Shown piece after piece: positions 1 to 11,130 of a stretch of 64,000 nucleotides of DNA. A model generated the notes under the pieces. It had not been told where the DNA came from, did no database searches, and was given only the letters and a program-made list of their open reading frames with translations. Location: positions 41,244,001-41,308,000 of the forward strand of contig NC_133397.1 of the NCBI RefSeq assembly GCF_047511655.1. The letters are read 5' to 3'. This DNA is from Castor canadensis. Lineage: Eukaryota > Chordata > Mammalia > Rodentia > Castoridae. The translations under genes and the position numbers were made by a program. Position 1 is the first letter of the stretch, and every line of letters begins with the position of its first letter.

Positions 1-779
1 GAATCTGAGTTAGAATCAAAAGAAATATTCTCTCATCCTAATGTTGAAATGATCTCACTTGGTCTTAAGAAGTGAAATCTAGAGGGTCTGGTAAGATTTC
101 AAAGCTTCCTGTAAGATTGTTCGAAAAGGTTAGAAAAAAGGGAAGAACCATTGTTGAAGTGATATACATACACCATAATGTTGAGCCCCGGACAAAGAAA
201 GCCACCATGTTATAATTTAACTTCCAGCGCAGAGGCCAGTTCTGCCAAATATTTTTTTCATGAAACTCAGTTGGTGAGTACATAAAAATGTCTGCAACCC
301 AGATGAGATTGTTGAATTCTTTCTTAAGAACAAGACAGAAAAGGGAAGTGATTTATTGGAGCATGTTGCTGGGTTTGTTTTTTATTTTTATTTTTGCTCT
401 TCTAATCCCCAAGCCCACAACAGCCTGTCTAGTTGAATCTTGATTTGTTTTTGTCTCATATGAATGTGAACATCCATCCTCCCAGCAGAAATGGTAAGTA
501 ACTGTACATATCTATGTCACAGAGAGGCCATAAATAACAATCATTTATGGGACTGGTGGGAGGGCAACCTTTGGGCTTAACAACAGCCCGCAGTAACATT
601 GTTCTATGAAGTTTTTGCAAATAAAGGAGTGAAAACATTGCTTTTTGTTGTTGTTTAAAATTGTTATTTTAAAGTAATCCATACACAAAGTTGAAAAGAA
701 ATTGATATATCACAGACTGGTATTAAATGACAAAGCTGTATGTCTTGCTACCTCTGCTTCTTTGCCACAGTGTAAGTAC
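1..779. other. Unique AT-rich sequence, nothing recognised
   Basis: I see no repeat signature, splice-bounded exon or RNA gene. The short frames in it are unconvincing. Some T-rich runs occur near 370-400 and 640-660. Confidence 0.4.
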
Positions 780-1240
780 TTTAAAATTATCAGTTTTAGG
801 TTGTGCAAATCATGCACACTTTCTTGTAAAAATTTCAGACTGTACAGATAAAGCTAGAGCACCTTGTGACTATCAGCCCAATTACCTCCCCTTCCTCTGA
901 GGTATCAGTTGTTGGTTTTCTCTCAGTACCTTATAATCTTTATAGGTATGCTTGTTTGGTTTTTATTTTGTGCAAATGGTATATAGCACATTTGTTATCT
1001 GGCAAAAGTTATTGCTTTTCTTGATTTAGCAATATATTTAAAATATCTTTCCCAGATAGTGCATATATATTCATTGTACTTTTTAAAACTGCTGTCTAAT
1101 ATGATTGATAATTTATTTGTGTACAATGCACACTTAGATATTTTTAATTCTTCATTCTTACAGTATGAAGCAGCTATAAACGTTATTGTCCCTACTTCCT
1201 TCATTCAGAATAATATGTAATCATTTGTTTCTTGATATAC
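780..1240 (-). mobile_element. Ancient L1M-type LINE fragment
   Basis: Read on the + strand, this AT-rich segment follows the pattern of an inverted L1M 3' region: a 'tttagcaatatattt...atctttcccagatagtgcatata' type stretch, then 'actttttaaaactgctgtctaat' and a run ending 'gcagctataaacg'. It is heavily mutated with no frame. Family is recognised by pattern only and edges are approximate. Confidence 0.55.
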
Positions 1241-1829
1241 TAAATTTAGATCTTCTCAATTGACTCCTTACTATGATAGATGAAGAATTTAGCTCATTTA
1301 TCACTTTTTACCTTCCTTCTACTCCCAAATTTTGTCAGTTGTATTTTTATTATTGGTTCTTCTATGATTACCTCTATGACTTTACGCAATACACTTAAAC
1401 ACCTAGTTCTTGCACAGTCAAGTTCAGACAGTATCTTTTGGTTCTTTATAATTAACAATGAGGTATTAGCACATGTATTTCATCCTGATCTGCATTCTTC
1501 CCAACCTCTGTCAGTTACAGTATTACTTTTACCCTGTCCAGGATTATAAATTTTCCATTTTGTTCTACGGCCATAATTACATCTTCCATGGTTCCTCTGT
1601 GTAAAAGTCAGAAAATTTCTGACAATATTTTAATATGCTTCTTCAAATAATATTCTCAGTATACCCAAATATTGTGAATGCTTGGAGAAGCTGGGGTAAT
1701 GCTCAAAGAGACCTGTTCAAGCATCAAGGTCAAATGGATTGCATTTCCTTGCACTTGATCATGTTCTAGAAATCATGTTTCATTTTAGTTTGGTTCATAG
1801 GTGAAGCTTAACTTCCTAATGAAGTCCTA
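1241..1829. other. Unclassified AT-rich sequence
   Basis: It contains an 89-codon frame at 1280-1549 on the + strand that is hydrophobic and AT-driven. It has no recognised domain and no splice or promoter context, so I do not call it a gene. It may be further decayed transposon sequence. Confidence 0.35.
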
Positions 1830-1843
1830 CCTTTACCATTTCT

Positions 1844-2058
1844 TTCTTTCTTATTTTTTTTTTTTTTGTGGTACTGGAGCTTGAACTCAGGGCCTATACC
1901 TTGAGCCACTCCACCAGCTCTTTTCTGTGAAGGGTTTTTTTTTTTCCAAGATAGGGTCTCCCAGACTATTTGCCTGGATTGGCTCTGAACCTCGATCCTC
2001 CTGATCTCTGCCTTCTGAGTTGCTAGGACTATAGGCATGAGCCACCAACACCTGGCTG
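1844..2058 (-). mobile_element. B1-dID composite SINE
   Basis: The + strand opens with poly-T, then an inverted ID-like unit ('gaactcagggc', 'gagccactccaccagc'), then an inverted B1-like unit ending 'gccaccaacacctggc'. It is flanked by a near-perfect duplication: cctttaccatttct at 1830-1843 and cctctaccatttct at 2059-2072. This marks L1-driven insertion in minus orientation. Confidence 0.88.
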
Positions 2059-2072
2059 CCTCTACCATTTCT

Positions 2073-2719
2073 AATCTTCTTTCCTTCCTCTTTTCCTGTG
2101 TTTCATTTGGGGCTACAGCTCCCTTTGCTCTGTATTTACCTATAAATAAGTCTTATCCACTTTGTCTTTTCCAAAAAATCATCAGATTCTCTGGTCCACA
2201 AATGGTTTCTCCTTCTGATTCTCTTTTGTTTATCTTTAATCATGTTTGAGTAAGGATTTGGATGAAGGGAAGGTAAATGCATGAGTTCAGTCATCCATCT
2301 GGAATGAGACAAAGCAGGAATTTTTAAAGGATTCCCTCAAGCTCTGCTGTTTCTCTCTTAAGGCATTTTCAATCTAATATGGCAGCCAGTTTCAGTAAAC
2401 AAGGCAACTCTTAGTTTTTCAATTAGCTGGGGGCAAGTGAAAGTGGTCTATAATCCAAACCACAAAACCAAACCAAAAACCTGGCAGAAATGTTGTCCAC
2501 CACTAATTTTGTTAGAAGGCACCTACTCTAAAAACTTGACTTCTATAACCTTATCCGTCAGTCCTGACCAACAAGGGGGAAGGACTGATAGAAGACTCCA
2601 GTGTCCATAGAGAAGTTAGAGTTAAGCTTTTTAATGGCTCATCCTTTGTCCAGCTGCCTCAGAAAACTGGCACAGCTAATACTCCAGGGGAAGGCAATGA
2701 TTAAGATAGAAATCTAGGA
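2073..2719. other. Unique sequence, nothing recognised
   Basis: Moderately AT-rich DNA with no clear repeat, RNA gene or credible coding frame. Confidence 0.4.
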
Positions 2720-2900
2720 TCCTAACACTTCACAGTTGTGTGATTTTTCACAACTTAATCTAAACTTCAGTTTCTTTGTCAATAAAGTGGAGGTCATTCA
2801 TAACTGCTCACCTCATAGAATTGTTATGAGGACCAAATGAGATAATAAACATAGCATACTTGGTTCAATGTCAACACATAGTAAGTATCCAATGAATGTT
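2720..2900 (+). mobile_element. MIR SINE relic
   Basis: It shows the MIR order: 'cttcagtttctttgtcaata' (the 'tcagtttcctcatctgtaaa' core), then 'aattgttatgaggaccaaatgagataat', then 'acatagtaagtatccaatgaatg'. MIR is a mammal-wide tRNA-derived SINE; this copy is old and about full in its 3' half. Confidence 0.75.
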
Positions 2901-3187
2901 AGTTGTTTCAATAATGAACCTTGCAATTCTGAATACATACAGTTCTCTGGAAAATTCCAGAGGAAGGAAGAAATTGTTCTCCACTGATACAGAGTTCATA
3001 GACTGGGAAGTAGATAGGGCCAATATTTTCACTCTATGGTGTTCCACATATGGCAAGAATTTAATGGGTATCTGTTGGATAAATAAGTAACTCCCTGATC
3101 CTGATGGAAGACATGGCTAATCCTCTCAAGGAATATTCAGTCAAAGAGAAATAAGACATATATAATCACAGTTCACTTATATGATAA

Positions 3188-3310
3188 TTCATTCAACCAG
3201 TATTTGTTCCTTATTGACTGTGTGGTGACATTATGTTAAGAAATGTAACAAGATGTGGTTACTGCCTGCCCTCAAAGACTTCAAAATTAAATTCACAGAC
3301 TTAAAGCTAA
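3188..3310 (-). mobile_element. L2-type LINE relic
   Basis: 'attcattcaaccagtatttg' followed by 'tactgcctgccctcaaagac' follows the familiar L2/MIR-class pattern of 'caacaaatatttattgag...' and 'ctgccctcaagga'. Orientation and exact subfamily are tentative. Confidence 0.45.
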
Positions 3311-3809
3311 AGACTTAAAAGTAAATACATAGCTAAATTCATCATGGTAAGGAGTTACTGATGAATTGGGGTAAGGCAATTTTTCAAGTCAACTCATTCC
3401 CATGTCCAAATTTCCTCTTCCTTCTCTGGCCATCCCCTATCTCTGATGATGTGTCTGGTGCAATGTTTATTTCTGAGGTAATAAAAACATCATGTAACTG
3501 TATCAGAGGAAAAATGGATACATTGCTCCCTACCTCCCTGGATAAACCCTTAGGCTTAATCTCCTTGAAGGCAAATGAGTTGTCTAGAGAATACATATTG
3601 TTCCCACTGACTTCCTAAACCTCAATGACTTCTCTGTGGTAGAAACTCTTTAATCCATATTACAGTCACCTTATGAACACATGCTTATGAGGAAGATGGA
3701 AAAAATCTTTTATGTATAAGTTCTGCCATTACTTCAAATTCAGAATGTCATATATCTGGAGGTAGATAATGGTGCAGAGAAAAAATCTGAAGCTAAAACA
3801 AACCGGGTC

Positions 3810-3915
3810 GAAATCTCAACCCCTCTGCTTGCTAAATGAGTGACCCTGGAGATGTTAACTTAGGCTCTGAGACTCAGCTTCCTCTTAAATAAAATGAAAA
3901 TGATAGAGCTGTGCC
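3810..3915 (+). mobile_element. MIR SINE fragment
   Basis: 'ctaaatgagtgaccctggag...gttaactta' followed by 'tcagcttcctcttaaataaa' matches the MIR central core in plus orientation, with many substitutions. Confidence 0.6.
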
Positions 3916-4149
3916 AGGAACTGCTAGCTTTTTCCCCAAATTCTGTCTATCCATAGTAAATTTTACGGACAATGATATATCATTTATAAATAAATGATAC
4001 AGAGCTCTTAAGTTCCATGTGGCCAATTCTATCTCACAGAATGCTTTGGTTGACTTTTGCTAAACTCATTGCAGTTCCCCATGATTTGACAAATAGGATT
4101 TCATTCCAATTCACTAATTTTTGTTTTGTTTTGTTTTTTTGAGTGAGGA

Positions 4150-4605
4150 TGACTCTATGACTTTGTTTCCTATGACTACTGGGATAAATTTTCATAAACT
4201 TGGTGGCTTTAAACAGCAGAAATGTATTAGTCCAGAGCTCTGGAGGCTAGAAATCCAAACTCCAGGTGTCAGCAGGGACATGCCCCCTCTACAGCTCCAG
4301 GAGAAAATCTGGTCCTGCCTCTTTAGCTGCTGATAGCTGTGGCTTTCTGGGACTGAGGCTGCATGACTCCTTACCAGTTTCTCTTCACCTTCTGTGCCTG
4401 TCAGTCCCAAACTCCTTCTGCTTCTTACTAGAAGAATTGGAGTTAGAACCCACTTTTATAATCCGGGACAAGCCTCTCCTTTCAAAATTTAACTTAAGCA
4501 CATCTTTTGCCATATTAGGTGATATCCACAGGCTCTGGAGATTAGGTAGTAAACATAATTGTGGGAGGCCATTCTTCCAGCTCATCACAGGGAGAGCAGT
4601 ATACT
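4150..4605 (-). mobile_element. MLT1-type MaLR solo LTR
   Basis: On the + strand it follows an inverted MLT1 LTR: 'tgactactgggataaa', 'cttggtggctttaaacagc', 'ctctggaggctagaaatcc', 'ggtgtcagcaggg'. MLT1 LTRs are old ERVL-related MaLR elements. The 114-codon frame at 4266-4610 lies inside it and is not a gene. Confidence 0.7.
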
Positions 4606-4985
4606 TATAGGCAGAGGAGAAGAAATCAAAGAAGTTAAAAAAAATGGGAAGATGTGAAATAGCATGTCAAAATTCTAAAGAGTTGGGAAACATCAGGAGA
4701 AGGAATGAAATTTGGAGAGCATGAATCTTTATTACTGCTGGGTTAATATGCAATTTCTACCTGACTGTTGACCCAAGATGGCAGCAGGACTGTGCCAGTT
4801 CATTAACTCTTTTCCCAATAAATGCATTGTGGTCAAATTTGAAATGTGATCTACTCTTGAAATATTTCTCATCTTTGTGCAAATCATATTTACTAACTGA
4901 AATTACTTTCAGCGTAGTTATTGAAATTTCACTTATTCATCAAGGAAGGGAGTGAATTCATTGTGGAACTGGATAATAGTTTTAT
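4606..4985. other. Unclassified sequence
   Basis: I see nothing firm. The phrase 'cccaataaatgcattg' near 4814 is an isolated AATAAA and has no transcript context. Confidence 0.35.
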
Positions 4986-5273
4986 TTTTGTGGTAGCTTT
5001 GTGCTTGCTAGGCAGGTGTTCTAATGCTTGAGCCATGCTTCTAGCCTTTTTGTTCTGGTTATTTTGGAGATAGGGTCTCACTTTTTTTTTCTTGCCTATT
5101 TTAGGCTTCCTGCCATAGCTGGGATGACAGATGCATGCCCCTGAACAAAGCTGTTGGTTGAGATGGGGGTCTTGCTAACTCTTTTTGTCCAGACTTACCT
5201 CGAACAATGATCCTCTTGATCTCAGCCTCCCACGTAGCAAGGACTACAGGCATGAGCCACTCGTACCCAGCTG
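4986..5273 (-). mobile_element. Three-part SINE (B1-B1-ID), inverted
   Basis: Reading + to the right: an inverted ID-like part ('gcttgctaggcaggtgttctaatgcttgagc'), an inverted B1-like unit ending near 'gttggttgagatgggg', and a second B1-like unit ending 'gcatgagccactcgtacccagc'. It is one of seven three-part copies in the window. Confidence 0.82.
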
Positions 5274-5689
5274 GACAGTAGTTTTTAAGTACTGGTAGAA
5301 TGTCTATTTAGTGTTTCTGCTATTCATAACACAATTCCTATAGGTATTCTACACTTTTAAGTTTATTCTGTATTTTAAATAATTTTCTCTACCACTTTTT
5401 TAAGTTTAGATCATCAACAGAATAACAAACAGAACCCCAATGTGTAGTAGCATTTGCTAATTTCCATGGTAATGATTCCAATCATTACCAAGTTCAAACT
5501 AGCAGCATGAAGTCATCGAATGCAGAAGAAATATGCAGAGTTCCCATCTTCTGAATGCAATAGACATCATCCAATCTTTATGACTATTTGAAACTCTTCT
5601 CTGAGTTGTCTATTTATGTTTTCCTAGATTTCTTCTGGGTTGTTTTTCTCTTTCACTTGTAAGAACTCTGTTATCAGTCACACATGTCA

Positions 5690-5810
5690 TCTATTGCTAG
5701 AATGTAAACTCCATGAATGAAGGCTATTCTGGTTTATTCAGCATTGCATCTGGTAGCACCTATCACATAAAAGGTGTTTAAACAAATATTTATTAACTGA
5801 ATGGGTGTAT
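5690..5810 (+). mobile_element. L2 LINE 3'-end relic
   Basis: 'ctagaatgtaaactccatgaatgaagg...tagcacctatcacataaaagg...aaatatttattaactgaatg' matches the conserved L2 3' end in order (gtaagctccatgagggcag / agtgcctggcacat / aataaatatttgttgaatg). Confidence 0.75.
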
Positions 5811-6290
5811 TGCAAATATTTTCCCAGATGATCACTTGTCTTTTTTATTTTACTCATGCTTGGGTTTTTTGCTATCCAAAATGTTAAATTGTATGTTGTC
5901 AGATGTGTCTGCCTTTTCATTTATTGTGTCTGAGTTTTCTGCCATATTTAAAAATGCCTCCCTCATCTCAAGGTTGGTTATTTTCCCAAATTTTCTGAAA
6001 GTTTTATTTTATTTTTGTTATGTTTAATCTGGAATCCATCTGGAATTTATTTCTGAATGTGACATGTATTTCTTCCAGATGGCTAGCCATTGTGCCACTT
6101 TGTAAATAAATTATTTTTCTCTACTAAACTGAGATTCTATCTTTGTGGTACATTAAGTTCCCATGTGCATTGGCCTCTATATTTCTGGTTCTCTAATTTG
6201 TTCAGGTATGTATTTGCCTGCTTCTAGACTCTTCTGATACTCTTGTTATGCACTAATTTTATGGTAATTTTAATAACAGAGCACAATTGC
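5811..6290 (-). mobile_element. Ancient minus-strand L1 fragment
   Basis: A T-rich reading on the + strand ('ggttattttcccaaattttctgaaag...atctggaatttatttctgaatg...atggctagccattgtgccac') follows an inverted L1M ORF2-downstream segment. Frames are broken throughout. It appears to resume after 6710. Confidence 0.6.
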
Positions 6291-6592
6291 AGTATAGTCA
6301 TGAGTCACTTAACAAGACTGATGCAGTCTGAGAAATGTTTCCTTAGGCACGTTCCTTCCTCTTGCCCTGCCTCCCTCCCTTCCTTTCTTCCTAGGTCATC
6401 GGAGAATGTAATCCCATCAAGGAACCAGAAAACAGTATTTATGTGAACTGTCCAAATTTAAATGTTGGTTTAACATTTTAAAAAGTACTTTTCAGGACAA
6501 ACAAAAAATTACACAGGCTAGGGGAAGACAGGTTCTCTCTCTCCCCTGCATTTTTGAGATAATGTCCTTTATTTAACAATCTTTGAACAGTG
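6291..6592. other. Unclassified sequence
   Basis: It contains a C/T-rich patch near 6355-6395. No gene or firm repeat is visible. Confidence 0.35.
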
Positions 6593-6705
6593 GTCATGGT
6601 GCGGTAGGCCTGTAACCATACTGCTTGTGAGGTGGAGACAGGAAGGTCTTGAGTTCAAGGCCAGCCTGGGCTACCCAGGAAGTCTGAGGACAAAAAAATT
6701 TTTTT
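6593..6705 (+). mobile_element. B1-like SINE monomer
   Basis: 'cctgtaaccatactgcttgtgaggtggagacagg...gagttcaaggccagcctgggctac' is a 7SL-derived B1-like unit followed by an A-rich tail. It sits between two pieces of minus-strand L1. Confidence 0.72.
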
Positions 6706-7430
6706 TCACATTAATTATTTCACTTTTCCTCACTTTATTCTGTAAGCTAGGACACCCAAATATATTGACTAGAAATGATGATAGCAGGGTTTCCTATCCT
6801 GTTTTTGTTTTTAAAGCAATGGCTTGGTAATTTATCTTTTAGCATGATTACTATCAGCTTTTGGTAAATAGTGTTTATCAAATTTAAGTAGTTTCCTTTG
6901 AGTTTTTTTAGAAATGGATGTTGATATTTTTCTCTTTTACTTATTAATAATATTAATTATGTTGATAGGTTTGCTATACTTAAACCAGCCTTAAATTGTT
7001 TCAGCAAACCTAACCCAGAATGGTGTATCATACTCTTGATATGTTGAAAATTTTAATTTTTGGTATTTTACTTATACTTTTAAAGTCTTTGTCAGAAGTG
7101 AGATTGGCCTATTGTGTCATTTGGTGGAGGATGAAGGTTCTATTTTGTATTGAATTTAAGTATTATGTTAGTTTCATAAAATAATGACTTTTACATATTT
7201 GAAATGGTCTGAGAAATTTAAATAGCATTAGAATCATCTATTATTTAAAGGTCAGATATATCTTAATTGTAAAACTGTCAGAGCATACAGACTTTTAAAA
7301 TGTAGTAGATCCTTAATTACCTTTTAAAACTTTAAAATTATAATTGGTTTATTTGAATTATGTATTTCTTCTTGGGTCAGCTTTGGCAATTTATATTTTT
7401 ATAGCCAGCACATCAAACACTTTTATGGTG
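6706..7430 (-). mobile_element. Ancient minus-strand L1 fragment (continuation)
   Basis: It contains the inverted L1 order: 'agcagggtttcctatcctg', 'tagtttcctttgagttttttta', 'catactcttgatatgttg', 'tgtcagaagtgagattggcct', 'cttcttgggtcagctttggcaa'. These correspond to the reverse-transcriptase neighbourhood of an old L1 ORF2. The reading frame is lost. Confidence 0.68.
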
Positions 7431-7689
7431 TAAACATAAAAGTTAATTTTGGTCTTCAATTGTCCCTTTACTGCTGCTTAGTAGAGCAGTCCTGGGCAGG
7501 GCTTGGAAAGAAAGTCCAAAAGTCACCTATAATCACAAAATCAGCCCCAGTAGAGTAATTACACTAGACCAGAACACCCGTCAACACTTCAGTCTTCATT
7601 AGGTGTGACTTCCCTACTTCTCCATCTGGGGCAGTTGGTATTGGGACAGTGTGCTTGGCTTGCTTTCGTGAAGCTGCTTCTGCTACTGA
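7431..7689. other. Unclassified sequence
   Basis: No recognised element. Confidence 0.35.
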
Positions 7690-7785
7690 TTTTCTTTTTG
7701 TCCCTTCTCCTCTTCTCCCTTCTCCTTATTTCTTCCCCTTTCCTTCCTCTTTCCCTTCTCTCCCCTCCTCCTCTTCTTCCTCTAC
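7690..7785. repeat. Pyrimidine-rich low-complexity tract
   Basis: About 95 bases are almost wholly C and T on the + strand (mixed 'cttctcc', 'ttcctcttt' units), without a single fixed period. The overlapping 67-codon Leu/Pro/Ser frame is a product of this composition. Confidence 0.8.
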
Positions 7786-8100
7786 TTAATATTTTTATTA
7801 TAAAATAAAAACAAGCATAGAAATCTGAATAAAATAAGTGTGTAGATAAATGAATGTGCCAGGCACCTGAGTCAGGAAGCCAACTTGGTCAGCTGCCTCA
7901 GAAGCCCCATCCAGGTGTTCTATTCTGGCCACACTTCCTTTACTCCCCACAGCAGTGATCCTGACTTGTACAGTAATCACTTCCTTCTACGTCATAGTTT
8001 TCTCACAGGTGTGTATCCCTAGATACACACCATAGCTTTAGTGTTGCCCATTTAAAAAATGTTTTGCACACTCTAAGTTTCTTTTAAAGCTATAGTTTTA

Positions 8101-8202
8101 GCTGGCACAGTCCTGTAATCCCAGCATTGTGGAGACTAAAGAAAGAAGATTGCAAGTTCGAGGCCAGTCAGAGCTACACAGAGCGACTTGTCTCAAAAAA
8201 AA
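8101..8202 (+). mobile_element. B1-like SINE monomer
   Basis: 'tcctgtaatcccagcattgtgg...gcaagttcgaggccagtcagagctac' followed by 'tctcaaaaaaaa' is a B1-like unit with an A tail. It is immediately followed by a second SINE. Confidence 0.8.
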
Positions 8203-8210
8203 GTGGAGGG

Positions 8211-8406
8211 GAGCTGGGTGCTGGTAGCTCACACTTGCAATCCTAGCTACTCAGGAGGCAGAGATCAGCAGGATTGTGGCTCAAAGTCAGCCTGGGCAAA
8301 TAGTTTGTGAGACCCTATCTCAAAAAAAAAAAAAAATCACGAAAAGGGTTGGTGGAGTGGCTCAAGGTATAGGCCCTGAGTTCAAACCCCAATACCACAA
8401 GAAAAA
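8211..8406 (+). mobile_element. B1-dID composite SINE
   Basis: A B1-like half ('cacttgcaatcctagctactcaggaggcagagatc', 'gcaaatagtttgtgagaccctatctc') is joined through A14 and 'tcacgaaaaggg' to a shortened ID-like half ('ttggtggagtggctcaagg...gagttcaaaccccaataccac'). Confidence 0.9.
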
Positions 8407-8427
8407 GGGGAGGAGGGGAGAAGGGGT

Positions 8428-8513
8428 TGCTGGGAATGTGGCTCAGAGGTAGGGCTGCTTGCCTAGCATACCTGAGGTTTCAGATTCAATCCTCAGTGCC
8501 AATAAATAAATAA
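8428..8513 (+). mobile_element. ID SINE monomer
   Basis: 'gctgggaatgtggctcagagg...gcttgcctagcatacctgagg...gattcaatcctcagtgcc' carries degraded box A and box B of a tRNA-derived ID element and an A-rich tail 'aataaataaataa'. Confidence 0.8.
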
Positions 8514-8875
8514 TAGTTTTTCTCCACCTTTTCTTTTTCTTTTTTACAACTCATCTTTTGAAACACCCAATACGTTTGATCCGTAATTTCCCCAAATCTA
8601 AATGTTGCTGATTGCCTAGTCATATGCAGATCAACTCATTCTTTTCTATATTTTCTGAAAATTGGAAGCCGCATCTGTTAATTTGTGATTCTTTATCAAG
8701 GCTCCAGGTGGTGTATGTTCTCTCATTGGGGGCATATGGTTTCAGACCAACCGCAGCATTTTCAATACAAAGCCCAGGGCCTACATCCATTAATTCACTG
8801 GGGGCTGCAAAATGGTGATTTTCTCATTTTGTTTTTGTTGTCATCTGGAATTCTTTTATAAAAATATTCTTCTCC

Positions 8876-8949
8876 AGGGCTGCAGATGTGGCTCAGTGGT
8901 GGAGTGCTTGCCTGGCATGGTCAAGGACCAGGGTTCAATCCCCCAGTGC

Positions 8950-8950
<1 letters not shown>
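8876..8950 (+). mobile_element. ID SINE monomer
   Basis: 'gggctgcagatgtggctcagtggtggagtgcttgcctggc...caggg ttcaatccc' is an ID element with recognisable box A (tggctcagtgg) and box B (ggttcaatccc). Its tail has become a CA microsatellite. Confidence 0.88.

Positions 8951-8992
<42 letters not shown>
8951..8992 (+). repeat. (AC)n microsatellite
   Basis: About 20 uninterrupted AC units directly follow an ID SINE tail, a common place for microsatellite birth. Confidence 0.95.
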
Positions 8993-8994
<2 letters not shown>

Positions 8995-9139
8995 TGCTTC
9001 CCCTAATCTACTTTTTGGTCACTGAGTTGTAAAATTAGTTAAGGAAAGACAGTATGAATTCTTTATTCTTTCACTTTTCTTTACTAGCTTTAAAGATAAT
9101 GAATTCATTTTCTATAATTCTCTGAAGGTGATTAGTTTC

Positions 9140-9500
9140 TTCCCCATGTTTTAAAAGCTGTGGTAAAATGTAAGTAACATAGAATTTACTCTTTACTGCA
9201 TGCACAATGTAGTTTAAACATCACCTCTACCCAGTTCCAGAACATTTGTATCACTTTAAAAGGAAACACCTATGTCTGTAAATTCCAACACTAGTAGGCT
9301 AAGACAAGAGGATGGTGAGTTCGAGACCAGCCTGGGCTACGGGGTGAGAGCCTTTCCCAAAAAAGGAAAATCACTACTTACGCGTTAGTTCCTCTTCTTT
9401 CTTTAACCACTAATCTGCTTTCTGTCTATGTGTTTACCTATTCCAGAAGATTCCTGTAAATGGAATCATACAATAGTTAGCCTTTTGTGCCTGACTTGCA
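9140..9500 (-). mobile_element. Ancient minus-strand L1 3'-region fragment, split by a SINE
   Basis: 'gtggtaaaatgtaagtaacatagaattta', 'gttccagaacatttgtatcac', 'accactaatctgctttctgtctatg' and 'aatggaatcatacaatagt' occur in the order expected for an inverted L1M 3' region. A B1 fragment interrupts it near 9286-9366. Confidence 0.72.
9286..9366 (+). mobile_element. Partial B1-like SINE
   Basis: 'gcta agacaagagg atggtgagttcgagacc agcctgggctac' is the 3' part of a B1-like unit, inserted in older L1 sequence. Confidence 0.68.
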
Positions 9501-9508
9501 CCTTCTGT

Positions 9509-9641
9509 TGTTGGGTTTTTGTTTTTTTTTTTTTAAATTGGTGTCTTGCTATGTAGCCCAGGCTGGCCCGGAACTCAAACTCATACCATCTCAGCCTCCC
9601 TCCCAATAGCTGGGATTATAGGCTCACACCATCATGCCCCA
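9509..9641 (-). mobile_element. B1-like SINE monomer
   Basis: Poly-T then 'tatgtagcccaggctggcccggaact...cccaatagctgggattataggctcacaccatcatgcc' is an inverted B1-like monomer. Confidence 0.85.
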
Positions 9642-9649
9642 CTTGATCA

Positions 9650-11130
9650 CTGGTTTTTAAAAAAATGGTGAATTTATAGATGCAAACTCATTTAGTGAGT
9701 TTTAATCAATTGCAAACTTCTTTCTGCTGCTCAAATTTCCCCATATTTGGTCAGTTTGAGCCTCTTAAATGGATTTCTGACTTCTCTTGACATGATCATA
9801 GTTTTCCTTGGTAAGTTTGCAGGATATTCTAGGCGAATCTTGTGTATTTCTTTTTGCAGAACCACAATCAGCTATTTCTCCAAGCAAACTGATTTTGCAT
9901 TGAGCTATTTCTAGATCACATTTTGGTTACTAGATTAGCTCTTGCTATTGGATTGATTACTGTTTCTAGGTCTTTCAGTGCAAAGCTAGTTGGTATATTT
10001 GTCTAAATCTATATTTATGTTTCTAAGGTAAAATACCTTATGGGTTATGGTGATATTTCCAATTCAAGTTCAGGTCCACAGCTTTCACTTACATTATTTT
10101 CTATTACAGTTGTATCTATTTATTTCTACCCTGGGTTCTCAAGGTTACTTGAGATGATAGAATTAGAACATTCCATGATTACTTATTTGTTTTTTCCCAC
10201 ATATCACACATTTCATAGTCTCAGTAAAACAATAATATTTAGTGAGAACAACTAAATTATTTTTGCATTTACACTTTCCCTGTGCCCCTCATTTAAAAAA
10301 ACAATTATACTATATCCATATGGCTTAAGCATATAGTAGAGTCTCCACCTTTGAGCTCTTATTCAGTCTTACTTCCACAGATAATTAAATATCCTAAGTT
10401 TAACATTGTTTGCCAACAGTTGTGGTGGTTGTATCTTGCTAGAAATTTGCATTGTTTCAAGTTCATTCTCTGGTAGACTATTGGGAAGGGGTCATGGCAC
10501 AACATTCCCTGAATTAGTGCTGTCAGTAACAGTTTATATATTTTTTTATACTTGAAAGTCAATTTTTTCTGGATATAAAATCCTTGGCATAATTTTTTTC
10601 TTTTAAGTATCTTAAATATGTTACTTCACTTTCTTTCTGGTACATGGTGCTACTGTCGAAAGGTTCGATATTGAGCTACTTCCTTTTCTTTCTTATTCTT
10701 TTTCTTTTTGCAGTATTGAGGTTTGAAATCAGGGCCTTGTTTACTTCAACCTCCTGGGTAGCCAGGATTACAAGGATGGGCCACCAACTCCAGCCCTTCA
10801 CCTACTTTTCTTTATCTTCAGGCTACTTAGTGCTTTTGCTTAGATGTTCTTAAAGGGACATTTGCTTTTTCTTTACCATTGCAGAGTTAAATTTTGGTGT
10901 TGATTGTTCTTGGTTGGTATTCTCAGGAACAGTTGTGCTTTGTAATTCAAGTTTTCTTCAGGAATATGTTCTCCAACTATATTTGTGATATTTATTTTGT
11001 TTCCTTGCTTTGGTTCCTTCTTCAGGACCCATCTTTTGGATCTTCCTTGTCTATGGTCAATCTATATAATTTTCTCTTAAATCCTTTTTATTTCATTTCA
11101 TTTATTTTTCATCTTTAAAGAATTTATAAA
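9650..11130 (-). mobile_element. Ancient minus-strand L1M block
   Basis: Recognisable stretches: 'tcaaatttccccatatttggtcagtt' and 'agctatttctccaagcaaact' (9.7-9.9 kb), then 'ttctggatataaaatccttgg...tctttctggtacatggt' (10.56-10.65 kb) and 'caggaacagttgtgctttgtaattc'. These occur in inverted L1M/HAL1-like sequence. All frames are broken; a SINE fragment sits at 10.7 kb. Internal boundaries are uncertain. Confidence 0.55.
10704..10796 (-). mobile_element. Short B1/ID SINE fragment
   Basis: 'gcagtattgaggtttgaaatcagggcc' followed by 'ctcctgggtagccaggattacaagg' looks like an inverted ID end joined to the end of an inverted B1, with the middle missing. Confidence 0.6.

Noticed and set aside
4266-4610. 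114-codon frame
   Set aside because: It is inside an inverted MLT1 LTR.
8876-8992. CRISPR-like array or satellite
   Set aside because: Only a dinucleotide microsatellite after an ID element; no spaced repeats, and the DNA is mammalian.
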